A DNA stretch of 14,362 nt. Origin: Desulfobacteraceae bacterium. Lineage in GTDB: Bacteria; Desulfobacterota; Desulfobacteria; Desulfobacterales; Desulfobacteraceae. Positions 6,649 through 13,088 of the stretch are shown in pieces (positions within the stretch are counted from its first letter, which is position 1; the number at the start of each line of letters is the position of its first letter). Under the pieces are notes generated by a model, which was not told the DNA's origin, made no database searches, and saw nothing but the letters and a program-made list of their open reading frames with translations. The DNA lies in NCBI GenBank assembly GCA_003354055.1, contig PIVQ01000116.1, forward strand, positions 1 through 14,362, written 5' to 3'. Both the position numbers and the translations under genes were made by a program.

Positions 6649-7785
6649 ATGAAAAAAATCATTACAGGCATTTCACTTTTTGTATTCATTCTACTGCTGC
6701 CGGGCGGTATTCTTGCCCAGACCAAGGGAGTTGTGCCGGGGAAAAACTGCCCCACAATTGTTCAAAATCTAAGGGAACTTCTCAGGGACACCCCCCGATT
6801 GTCGGAGCAGATTGAAACCGCATTGCAGCAGCAGGAAAAAGGGGCTGCCTGGTATGGAAAGGACATGGACTATTTTGTCCGGTTTTTTGAAGAATGGCTG
6901 GTATACAATCCGGTACCGGCTGATCCGTCCAAGTATATCGTCCCCTTTGATGCGCTTGCCAATTCTCCGGCCGGGGATATATTATTCAACAATAATATCT
7001 TCAGTTCATGGTTTATTGCATTTCTGGATGCCCGGGGCGAGTATCTTGGCACCGAAGCATCTGCCCGGACCATGTTCCAGTGGATGAAGACACCGGAAAT
7101 AAAAATGTCGGACTTTATCGTTCCCAAAAGTGGGTTTCTGACATTCAACGACTTCTTCCTGCGTGACCTTAAGGAAGGGGCACGCCCTCTGAGCGGCAAA
7201 GGAGATCCTTCCGTCATAGTATCCCCTGCCGACGGTATGGCCTGTCAGATTTATGCGAATAATCTGGATGAGAGCTTTAAAATAAAGCGGGATGAAATAA
7301 ACATCCGCCAGGCACTGAACAACAGCCCCTATGCGGAAAAATTTGTCGGCGGCCCTGTTCTTGACATCCTGCTGTGGTTCACGGATTACCACAAGTTCCA
7401 TTCCCCTGTAACCGGCACTATGGTTGAAGTAAAAGAATATGCAGGATCCTATAACTACAACTTCAACGATGTGAACTGGTACAAGCAACTGGCCAAACAC
7501 AAACGCACCTCATATATTTTTAAGACGGAAAACTTAGGGCATGTTGCAATGATCCCCGTGGGATTCTGGGGGGTGGGATCCATTGTTACCGACCCTAAAA
7601 TCACCCCCGGATATAGCATAAAAAAAGGCGAATATATCGGCAGATTCGGTTATGGCGGCTCTTCCATCCTCCTGGTCTTTGAACCGGGAAAAATAAACTA
7701 CTCACAATGCTTCCCGGTTTTCAACAGCGGCGACGGCGGCATTCCGGTCCAGATTAAAAACCAGATCGGGTTTGCAGCAAAATGA
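6649..7785 (+). CDS. Exported phosphatidylserine decarboxylase-family (PsiD-like) pyruvoyl decarboxylase
   Basis: 378 residues. A Sec-type signal peptide covers 1-23 (MKKIITG, then a hydrophobic stretch ending GGILA) with no lipobox. The N-terminal helical part (about 33-150) resembles by eye the extra domain before the catalytic core of fungal PsiD-type enzymes ('NSPAGDILF...FIAFLDARG'). The PSD core follows: 'FNDFFLRDLKEGARP' (166-180), SPADG (192-196, D195), YHKFHSPVTGTM (247-258, H248 and H251) and GYGGSSILLVF (334-344). S338 in GGSS is the predicted self-cleavage site, becoming the pyruvoyl prosthetic group. All D-H-S residues needed for autoprocessing are present. Known PSDs are cytosolic or membrane-bound, so export is unusual. 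The neighbouring PssA-like domain makes phosphatidylserine the obvious substrate candidate; an amino acid substrate, as for PsiD, is the alternative. AGGAGG stands 6 nt before ATG. Confidence 0.82.
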   Translation: MKKIITGISLFVFILLLPGGILAQTKGVVPGKNCPTIVQNLRELLRDTPRLSEQIETALQQQEKGAAWYGKDMDYFVRFFEEWLVYNPVPADPSKYIVPFDALANSPAGDILFNNNIFSSWFIAFLDARGEYLGTEASARTMFQWMKTPEIKMSDFIVPKSGFLTFNDFFLRDLKEGARPLSGKGDPSVIVSPADGMACQIYANNLDESFKIKRDEINIRQALNNSPYAEKFVGGPVLDILLWFTDYHKFHSPVTGTMVEVKEYAGSYNYNFNDVNWYKQLAKHKRTSYIFKTENLGHVAMIPVGFWGVGSIVTDPKITPGYSIKKGEYIGRFGYGGSSILLVFEPGKINYSQCFPVFNSGDGGIPVQIKNQIGFAAK

Positions 7786-7932
7786 TTTATCCGTGCTGAC
7801 GAACGGGGGACTTCACCTGACAAATGATTCCAGAACCGTGGCAGACCGATAATTCCCGACACGGCCAGCTATTCATCACTTTCTCACCAGTACGAGTCAG
7901 TTAAATTAATACCTTTAATTAGGAGAAAAAAC

Positions 7933-9450
7933 ATGGCATTCAAAGGTAAAAAGTACAAGTATGTAAAAACCCAGGTATGGAATTCAGTTGATACCAATTT
8001 CAACTATCCTGAGCTGGCTACAGACAGTCCGGATCCGGTTACGGATAAACCCAACGTGGGGATTTGCTTTTCAGGAGGCGGAACACGGGCAGCCAGCGCC
8101 ACCCATGGGCAGCTACGGGCATTAAGCAACCTTGGGCTGCTGGACAATGTGCGATACATCTCCTGTGTGTCCGGCAGTGCCTGGACCTGTGTTCCCTTTA
8201 CCTATCTTCCCGATCACTGGGATGACGATCATTTTTTCGGCACGGCCATGGATCCCGGCAACTTAACCCAGACGTTTTTAGAAAATATCAACAAACGCAA
8301 TTATCTATACACTGTGACACACGCCGGCATCATAGCTAATATCGTAAAGCACTGGATTAAATTTGCCGGGGATGAAACCTTTTCAAGAGCGATTGGAGAT
8401 ATCTTTCTGGATCATTTCGGGCTTCATTCCCTAAAACATTTTTTTGCCTATACACAAAATCATGTGGACCGTATCCTGGAAAACAACCCTGATGCGCACC
8501 AAAAGGATTTCTATACCGTACGGGAAAACCGCCCCTTTCTGATTACCTGCGGCGCACTTTTAAGACCAGGACCGACAGACGCACTTTTTGAAATGACCCC
8601 GTGGTACAGCGGTATCAGCCAGTTGTATAAAGGTTTCGGGTCAAAAAAACAAAATATCGGCGGCGGATTTATCGAATCCTTTGCACTGGATTCGGATGCT
8701 CCGGACAATTATGGGCCTGGTGATGATTCTGCAGTGGTACGCCTGGGTAGACGGCGATACAGATTTACCCTTTCCGATATGATCGGCACCACTGGTGCTG
8801 CACCTGCAGAAGTACTCGATAGTATAGGGTTTGACGGTCTCGGGTTCCCGGAGTTTAAGTACTGGCCTGTGAGTTGTGCTGATGATCAACCTTTAAAATC
8901 AAAAGAATATGAATTCGGTGATGGCGGTAACATTGAAAACCTGGGTATCATGCCCTTACTGAAACGCGGAGTAGAAAAAATCATTGTCTTTGTTAACACT
9001 AAGAAAAAACTAAACAAAGACAATCTAAAAACAGTGAACGGTGCTGTAAAAGCCTTATTTGAAACCGGACATGTCAACCAAATCTTTGCCGAAAATCAAT
9101 TGATTGACCTTGTTAAAGAGCTGAATCAGAAACGACAGGCTCACCAGTCTGTTGTCAGTAGGAAAACGTACACCCTGATTGACAATCCCCACTATGGGCT
9201 AAAAGCAGGCCAGAAAGTTGACATCCTCTGGATCTATAATGAGCGCTTCATTGATTGGGAAAAAGAACTTCCCAAGGCTGTCAGTGATCAAATCGGATCG
9301 GGTGATCTGGCACATTTTCCTCACTTTGATACCTTTTTTGAAAATACCAGCCCCATAGATTTAAAGCCGATCCAGGCCACTCTTTTAAGCCAGTTGACCA
9401 GTGCTGTGGTCATGGACAATCGTTCTGTGTTCCAGGAAATATTGCAATAA
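7933..9450 (+). CDS. cPLA2-like (patatin superfamily) acyl hydrolase / lysophospholipase
   Basis: 505 residues, no signal peptide or membrane segment, so cytosolic or peripheral. The Ser-Asp dyad of cytosolic phospholipase A2 is visible: oxyanion motif SGGGTRA (47-53, like SGGGFRA in cPLA2), nucleophile S80 in SCVSGSAW (78-84 carries C-x-S-G-S where cPLA2 has G-x-S-G-S) and D330 in 'FGDGGNIENLG'. 'FEMTPWYSGI' (219-228) and 'IGGGFIESFAL' (242-252) correspond to the 'EFTP' and 'GxF' blocks of the group IV PLA2 / phospholipase B catalytic domain. No C2 domain is present. Expected chemistry is release of fatty acids from phospholipids or lysophospholipids, or acyl transfer. It follows the exported decarboxylase by 147 bp on the same strand, with its own good RBS (AGGAG 7 nt before ATG), and could be co-transcribed. 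Confidence 0.75.
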   Translation: MAFKGKKYKYVKTQVWNSVDTNFNYPELATDSPDPVTDKPNVGICFSGGGTRAASATHGQLRALSNLGLLDNVRYISCVSGSAWTCVPFTYLPDHWDDDHFFGTAMDPGNLTQTFLENINKRNYLYTVTHAGIIANIVKHWIKFAGDETFSRAIGDIFLDHFGLHSLKHFFAYTQNHVDRILENNPDAHQKDFYTVRENRPFLITCGALLRPGPTDALFEMTPWYSGISQLYKGFGSKKQNIGGGFIESFALDSDAPDNYGPGDDSAVVRLGRRRYRFTLSDMIGTTGAAPAEVLDSIGFDGLGFPEFKYWPVSCADDQPLKSKEYEFGDGGNIENLGIMPLLKRGVEKIIVFVNTKKKLNKDNLKTVNGAVKALFETGHVNQIFAENQLIDLVKELNQKRQAHQSVVSRKTYTLIDNPHYGLKAGQKVDILWIYNERFIDWEKELPKAVSDQIGSGDLAHFPHFDTFFENTSPIDLKPIQATLLSQLTSAVVMDNRSVFQEILQ

Positions 9451-9478
9451 ATAAAACCATCTTAAAAAGAATTCAACT

Positions 9479-9514
9479 ATAGGAATCGGGTTTGAAACCA
9501 TAGGATTTGAAACC
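9479..9514 (+). repeat. Short tandem repeat, two units, one with a 6-nt insertion
   Basis: ATAGGA and TTTGAAACC recur as a unit: 9479-9499 carries ATAGGA, then ATCGGG, then TTTGAAACC; 9500-9514 carries ATAGGA directly joined to TTTGAAACC. A partial echo (GGTTGAAACC) appears at about 9615-9624. It lies in the 203-bp gap after the cPLA2-like gene. Function unknown; it may be chance. Confidence 0.4.
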
Positions 9515-9584
9515 GCCGGGGCTGTAACCAACTGAGACTTGATTCCAGGACGCCTGCAGGTTATGGTATCATCGATTGCGACCA

Positions 9585-9610
9585 GTCCGGATGGGATATC
9601 CCATCCGGAC
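9585..9610. promoter_or_regulatory. Perfect 26-bp palindrome upstream of the lipoprotein gene
   Basis: The half-sequence GTCCGGATGGGAT (9585-9597) is followed by its exact reverse complement (9598-9610). ACCA (9581-9584) and TGGT (9614-9617) can extend the stem past a 3-nt bulge. It lies 135 bp after the stop of the cPLA2-like gene and 43 bp before the start of the PON-like lipoprotein gene. As RNA it would be a very stable hairpin, but no T tract follows on the plus strand, so a Rho-independent terminator is not clearly supported. An operator or a transcript-processing hairpin is equally possible. Confidence 0.55.
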
Positions 9611-9653
9611 CTGTGGTTGAAACCTCATTTCTACACTCAGGTATGGAGAAAAA

Positions 9654-10715
9654 ATGGTTGATACAATTCTAAAACAGAAGCGCAGTTGGCGCTTCATCCT
9701 GTTTTTATTGATATGCTTCTCTTTTTTGCAAAGCTGCGGGTTCCGAGAACCTTTACCTCAATGCGACAAATCCGCAACCTGTAAACTGATTGAGGTCGCC
9801 CCCGGGCCGGAGGATTTTGTTATAGATAATCAGGGGCAATCACCCCGCTTTTTGATCTCGACCAGGGAAAGACGGAGGGATAAAAGAATAGGAGAAATCT
9901 ACTCTTTTGCTCCGGACACCCAAAAGGTAAATCAAATGAAACGATCCGGGGATGAAGAGGCTATCCAAAGTTTCAGCCCCCATGGGATGGATATCAGGTA
10001 TACGGAAGGCCGAACCTTATTGTACGTGATTGTACACGATCCACAGGGCCGGGACGATCGGTTTGAAAATGCCGTGGCTATTTATGAAGTAGAAAATAAT
10101 TCCCTGGTTTTTATCCCGCCTCTACTGGAAGACAAAGACCGGCTTTGGTCACCCAATGATTTATCCGTGCTTGAAAACGGGGAAATATATCTGACAAATG
10201 ATTACCGGAATATGACGGACCTGATTTTTAAACGGAAACGGTCCGAGGTTGCCCACTATAATCCTGTACGTGATACCTGGTCTGTGGCCGTCTTCGGTCT
10301 GGGACTTTCAAACGGAGTTTTAGCCGGACAGGAACGGGTCTATATCAGCACAACAACGGAAAACACCTTATATGCCTTTCCCAGGAACAAGGACGGGTCT
10401 TTAGGGCCTAAGCAGGTTATTATCAAGGCCAAGGGACTTGATAATATCATGCCCTTTAAAGACAAACTGATCGTGACCGCCCATTTTGATGATCTGGCAT
10501 TTATGAGACACAAAAAATCACCGGAAGCTAAATCGCCGACTGTTATTATAATGGTTGATCCGGTTAAGAAAACATCTGAAGCATTGTATGCAGATGACGG
10601 AGGGCAGTATGGCGCCGCCTCCACAGCCTTTATTCACGACGGCAAACTCTATGCCTCCCAGGTTTTTGACTCATTCCTGCTTGTTTGCGATGTTCTTGAA
10701 TCAAAACCGTTTTGA
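9654..10715 (+). CDS. PON1-like / SMP-30 beta-propeller lipoprotein (putative lactonase/arylesterase)
   Basis: 353 residues. A basic N-terminus, a hydrophobic stretch and LQSC give a predicted lipoprotein with lipidated C28; Gly at +2 fits outer-membrane sorting. The mature part aligns by eye with vertebrate paraoxonase. All PON1 calcium ligands have counterparts: E53 and D54 in GPEDF, N168 (and D169) in SPNDL, N220 in LSNGV, D263 and N264 in LDNIM. Both catalytic-site histidines are also matched: H110 in SPHGMDI (PON1 H115) and H128 in VIVHDP (PON1 H134). C43 (or C37) and C345 near the C-terminus could form the disulfide that closes the PON1 propeller (C42-C353). Expected activity is Ca-dependent lactone or ester hydrolysis in the periplasm or at the surface; substrate unknown. 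GGAG stands just before ATG 9654. It converges with the MFS gene, 16 bp between stops. Confidence 0.78.
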   Translation: MVDTILKQKRSWRFILFLLICFSFLQSCGFREPLPQCDKSATCKLIEVAPGPEDFVIDNQGQSPRFLISTRERRRDKRIGEIYSFAPDTQKVNQMKRSGDEEAIQSFSPHGMDIRYTEGRTLLYVIVHDPQGRDDRFENAVAIYEVENNSLVFIPPLLEDKDRLWSPNDLSVLENGEIYLTNDYRNMTDLIFKRKRSEVAHYNPVRDTWSVAVFGLGLSNGVLAGQERVYISTTTENTLYAFPRNKDGSLGPKQVIIKAKGLDNIMPFKDKLIVTAHFDDLAFMRHKKSPEAKSPTVIIMVDPVKKTSEALYADDGGQYGAASTAFIHDGKLYASQVFDSFLLVCDVLESKPF

Positions 10716-10731
10716 CGCTTACGAGAGACAG

Positions 10732-12024
10732 TCAGTCCTTATTGGCAAACCCGATATCCTGCGACGGCATTCCCAGATATCGGCTGTAAAGGGCCAGAAG
10801 GGACGAGGCCAGAAGCATGGCCATTATCAGGAAGTAGGAAAGGTCAGACCTTCCTGTATAATCCCGGATAAAACCGTTGAGCCAGGGCATGATCATACCG
10901 GCCAGACCAAAGGCGGTAAACAGGCACCCGTAATTCATACCAAAATTCATCATACCGAAATAGTCCTTGCACACTGCGGGAAAGATGGTCAGGTTAGCCC
11001 CGTAGTTCATGCCGATGAAAAATACAACGGACAGAATGCCTTTCCATGATCCGGCCCCGTGGGTTGACAGGCGAAACAGGATAAAAATGGCAATAGTCTG
11101 ACAGAGAAATTGCAGAAACAAGGTGGACTGACGGCCGATTCTGTCTGAGACAAAGCCGGCCAGGATACGGCCCAGGGTATTCCCTAAGGCCAGAGCCACC
11201 AAGGTCATGAATGCCCATTGCCCCAGGGCCTCTTTGCCCAGATCTGCTGCAACAGAGATAAACACAAGGCCTGCGGATGCGCCGGAAAAATACATGGGAT
11301 AAAGCAGCCAGAACTGCCGGGTACCAAGCATCTTCCTCACACCCAGATTGCTCCTGCCGCATCGCCCCTTTGACGGTTCCCTGGAGATCGGGACAAAGCC
11401 AAAGGGCGGATTATAGATAAACCAGACCAGGCAGGCCGTGGCCATCCAAATTCCTGCCCCAAGCGTAATCATGGTAGAAGAGACCCCCATTTCAACCATC
11501 CCGCCGGAAGTGTTTTTTGAAAACAGGGAGAGCAACCAGTGGGTCAGAGGGGCCAGAGGAACCGGGGCCAATCCGGAACCCGCCACTACAATGCCGGCAA
11601 CCAGTCCTGTTTTTTCCTCCGGGAACCATTTAATGGCTGCCGGGGTCAGGGCGGAATAGGCAAACCCCACGCCGGCTCCGGTCAGGCCCCCGAAGCCTAC
11701 CACATAAGCCGACAGAGAAGATCCCCCGAATCCAGCCACCACACATCCAAGACCGGCCAGAAATCCGCCCAGCATGACAACGGGCCTTGGGCCGTGCCGA
11801 TCCTGAAGCAGCCCTGCCGGCACCATGATAATGGAAAATGTCACGGCCATGATGGAATAGGGAAGCGCCTTGTCAGCATGGCTCCAGGCCCAGGAGTCAG
11901 GAATACCGGCCTTGATGACACTCCACACATAGAGAATGCCGAATACCAGCCCCAGCATGGAAGCCGTTCCTGCCACCAGCCATCCCCGGGGAAAACTTAT
12001 GTTAATATGGGTACTTTGGTCCAT
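10732..12024 (-). CDS. OFA (oxalate/formate antiporter) family MFS transporter
   Basis: 430-residue inner-membrane transporter with about 12 hydrophobic segments split by a central polar loop (about 205-235). OFA features seen: N-terminal 'RGWLVAGTASMLGLVFGILYVWSV' region (13-36), 'GAGVGFAYS' (117-124), 'KWFPEEKTGLVAGIVVAGSGLAP' region (132-154), the MFS loop motifs 'GLLQDRHGPR' (71-80) and 'GFVSDRIGR' (290-298), and 'FGMNYG' in the C-terminal half. OFA members exchange or import small mono- and dicarboxylates, for example oxalate/formate in OxlT. The substrate here is not determinable. No strong Shine-Dalgarno precedes ATG 12024 (AAGGG is 15 nt away), so translation may be weak. A possible promoter on the minus strand is CTGAAA with TATTAT. 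Divergence from a GntR regulator suggests substrate-responsive control. Confidence 0.85.
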   Translation of the reverse strand: MDQSTHINISFPRGWLVAGTASMLGLVFGILYVWSVIKAGIPDSWAWSHADKALPYSIMAVTFSIIMVPAGLLQDRHGPRPVVMLGGFLAGLGCVVAGFGGSSLSAYVVGFGGLTGAGVGFAYSALTPAAIKWFPEEKTGLVAGIVVAGSGLAPVPLAPLTHWLLSLFSKNTSGGMVEMGVSSTMITLGAGIWMATACLVWFIYNPPFGFVPISREPSKGRCGRSNLGVRKMLGTRQFWLLYPMYFSGASAGLVFISVAADLGKEALGQWAFMTLVALALGNTLGRILAGFVSDRIGRQSTLFLQFLCQTIAIFILFRLSTHGAGSWKGILSVVFFIGMNYGANLTIFPAVCKDYFGMMNFGMNYGCLFTAFGLAGMIMPWLNGFIRDYTGRSDLSYFLIMAMLLASSLLALYSRYLGMPSQDIGFANKD

Positions 12025-12084
12025 AATCTAATTCAGACGCCCTTACTTATAATACATAGTCTGCCTTTTGTTTCAGCCCATATG

Positions 12085-12096
12085 GCTGTTAACAGC
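12085..12096. promoter_or_regulatory. 12-bp perfect palindrome in the transporter/regulator divergent region
   Basis: GCTGTTAACAGC is a perfect 12-bp palindrome, located 11 bp from the longer interrupted palindrome at 12107-12125 and on the transporter side of it. It may be a second protein-binding site or chance. Confidence 0.3.
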
Positions 12097-12106
12097 AGCA
12101 GATATA

Positions 12107-12125
12107 TAGTTGTTCGTATCAACTA
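12107..12125. promoter_or_regulatory. Interrupted palindrome, candidate operator of the GntR-family regulator
   Basis: TAGTTG-ttcgtat-CAACTA has perfect 6-bp arms around 7 bp. The arms start 82-83 bp from each of the two divergent start codons (12024 and 12207), so it is centred in the shared region. FadR-subfamily regulators bind short palindromes of this size, although the classical TNGTNNNACNA core is not matched exactly. Binding by the adjacent regulator is an inference from position and symmetry. Confidence 0.45.
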
Positions 12126-12206
12126 ATTTTTAAAAACCGGACTTTAATATCAGAGTAAGCCTGAAAGATCAAATTTTAAAAAACTCTTGTCACACCGGAA
12201 TTTTCA

Positions 12207-12947
12207 ATGGTAAATGGGTCCATGGCAAAATCCACTTCATTAAAATTTGACGATATCATCACCCGGATCAAGCGGGATATTCTTCTCCAGCATTACCGCC
12301 CCGGAGATTCCCTTCCCAAGGAAGAGTTGCTGGCCAAGGAATTCGGTGTGGGACGGGCGCTGGTTCGTGAGGCATTGGGGGTTCTCAAGGCCCAGGGATA
12401 TCTTGAGGCAAGGCGGGGCAGCAGCGGCGGCACCTTTGTCTGCAACCTTATCCAGTCCCATGGGATTTCAACTCTGCTTGCAGACCTCATCACCATGCGC
12501 TCCATGTCCATCAAGCATCTTTGCGATGTCAGGATATTGATTGAACCTGAGGCGGCCAGGATGGCGGCCCTTGAAGCATCACCGCCAGGCCTCAAGCAGC
12601 TCGGTGATTTTGTTTATAAAAGCCGGACCGCAAAAACCGTCAGGGAGCGGATTAATTTTGATGTGGAGTTCCACAATAAAGTATGTGAACTGAGCGGTAA
12701 CCCGTTTTTTTCCTTCCTCATGCGATCCATGATGGCATTTTTACAACAGTTCCTGGAGGTCCTTGACGACCACACCACCTATCTCCATGACAAAGATATC
12801 CACAGCAACCTCTATGAGGCCATTTCAACCAGGGACCACCAACAGGCCTACGAGCAGATGTACACCCATGTAGTGGTCATGAAGCAAAGGTTCTGCAAAC
12901 TTGAGGATGAATTTTTAAGTCTCCAGACTCTGGAACTCCAGAAGTAA
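12207..12947 (+). CDS. GntR-family transcriptional regulator, FadR subfamily (FCD domain)
   Basis: 246 residues. The N-terminal winged helix-turn-helix (about 13-80) is typical of GntR: 'YRPGDSLPKEELLAKEFGVG' then 'ALVREALGVLKAQGYLEARRG'. The C-terminal all-helical FCD effector domain (about 100-230) keeps the usual metal ligands: D152 and H156 in FDVEFH, H199, and H221. FCD regulators bind carboxylates such as lactate, pyruvate, glycolate or galactonate through this metal. ATG 12207 is used (GGA 7 nt upstream); an in-frame ATG at 12222 is an alternative that would drop five residues outside the fold. Divergent from the OFA transporter, with a candidate shared operator between them. This supports a role as local repressor of carboxylate uptake; whether it also controls the downstream aminotransferase is unknown. 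Confidence 0.87.
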   Translation: MVNGSMAKSTSLKFDDIITRIKRDILLQHYRPGDSLPKEELLAKEFGVGRALVREALGVLKAQGYLEARRGSSGGTFVCNLIQSHGISTLLADLITMRSMSIKHLCDVRILIEPEAARMAALEASPPGLKQLGDFVYKSRTAKTVRERINFDVEFHNKVCELSGNPFFSFLMRSMMAFLQQFLEVLDDHTTYLHDKDIHSNLYEAISTRDHQQAYEQMYTHVVVMKQRFCKLEDEFLSLQTLELQK

Positions 12948-13007
12948 GGACCGTAATTGTATCATGTGTTTCCCTGGGTCTTTCCTGAATTGACTTAAAG
13001 ATTAACC

Positions 13008-13036
13008 TTGAAAATTCTTAAGTTTCCCCCTACTAT
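13008..13036 (+). promoter_or_regulatory. Sigma70-type promoter of the aminotransferase gene
   Basis: TTGAAA (13008-13013, 5 of 6), a 17-nt spacer and TACTAT (13031-13036, 4 of 6). Predicted start near 13043 gives a leader of about 46 nt to the ATG at 13089. An inverted ACTTAA/TTAAGT pair overlaps the -35 area. This makes the aminotransferase independently transcribed from the GntR gene that ends at 12947. Confidence 0.5.
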
Positions 13037-13088
13037 CTTCTGATTAAATAATTGATTACATTCCAACCCTTTTCAGGAGGAGATGCAA

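Noticed and set aside
7006..7500. Minus-strand open frame of 164 codons opposite the decarboxylase
   Set aside because: It lies entirely inside the decarboxylase core, whose motifs are complete; no RBS or family resemblance.
10555..11049. Plus-strand open frame of 164 codons across the lipoprotein and transporter genes
   Set aside because: It overlaps two well-supported genes in other frames, has composition of a shadow frame (His/Gln/Pro-rich antisense of a membrane protein) and no RBS.
11539..12126. Plus-strand open frame of 195 codons opposite the transporter gene
   Set aside because: It is the antisense shadow of the transmembrane segments, rich in Gly/His/Gln, with no recognisable domain or RBS.
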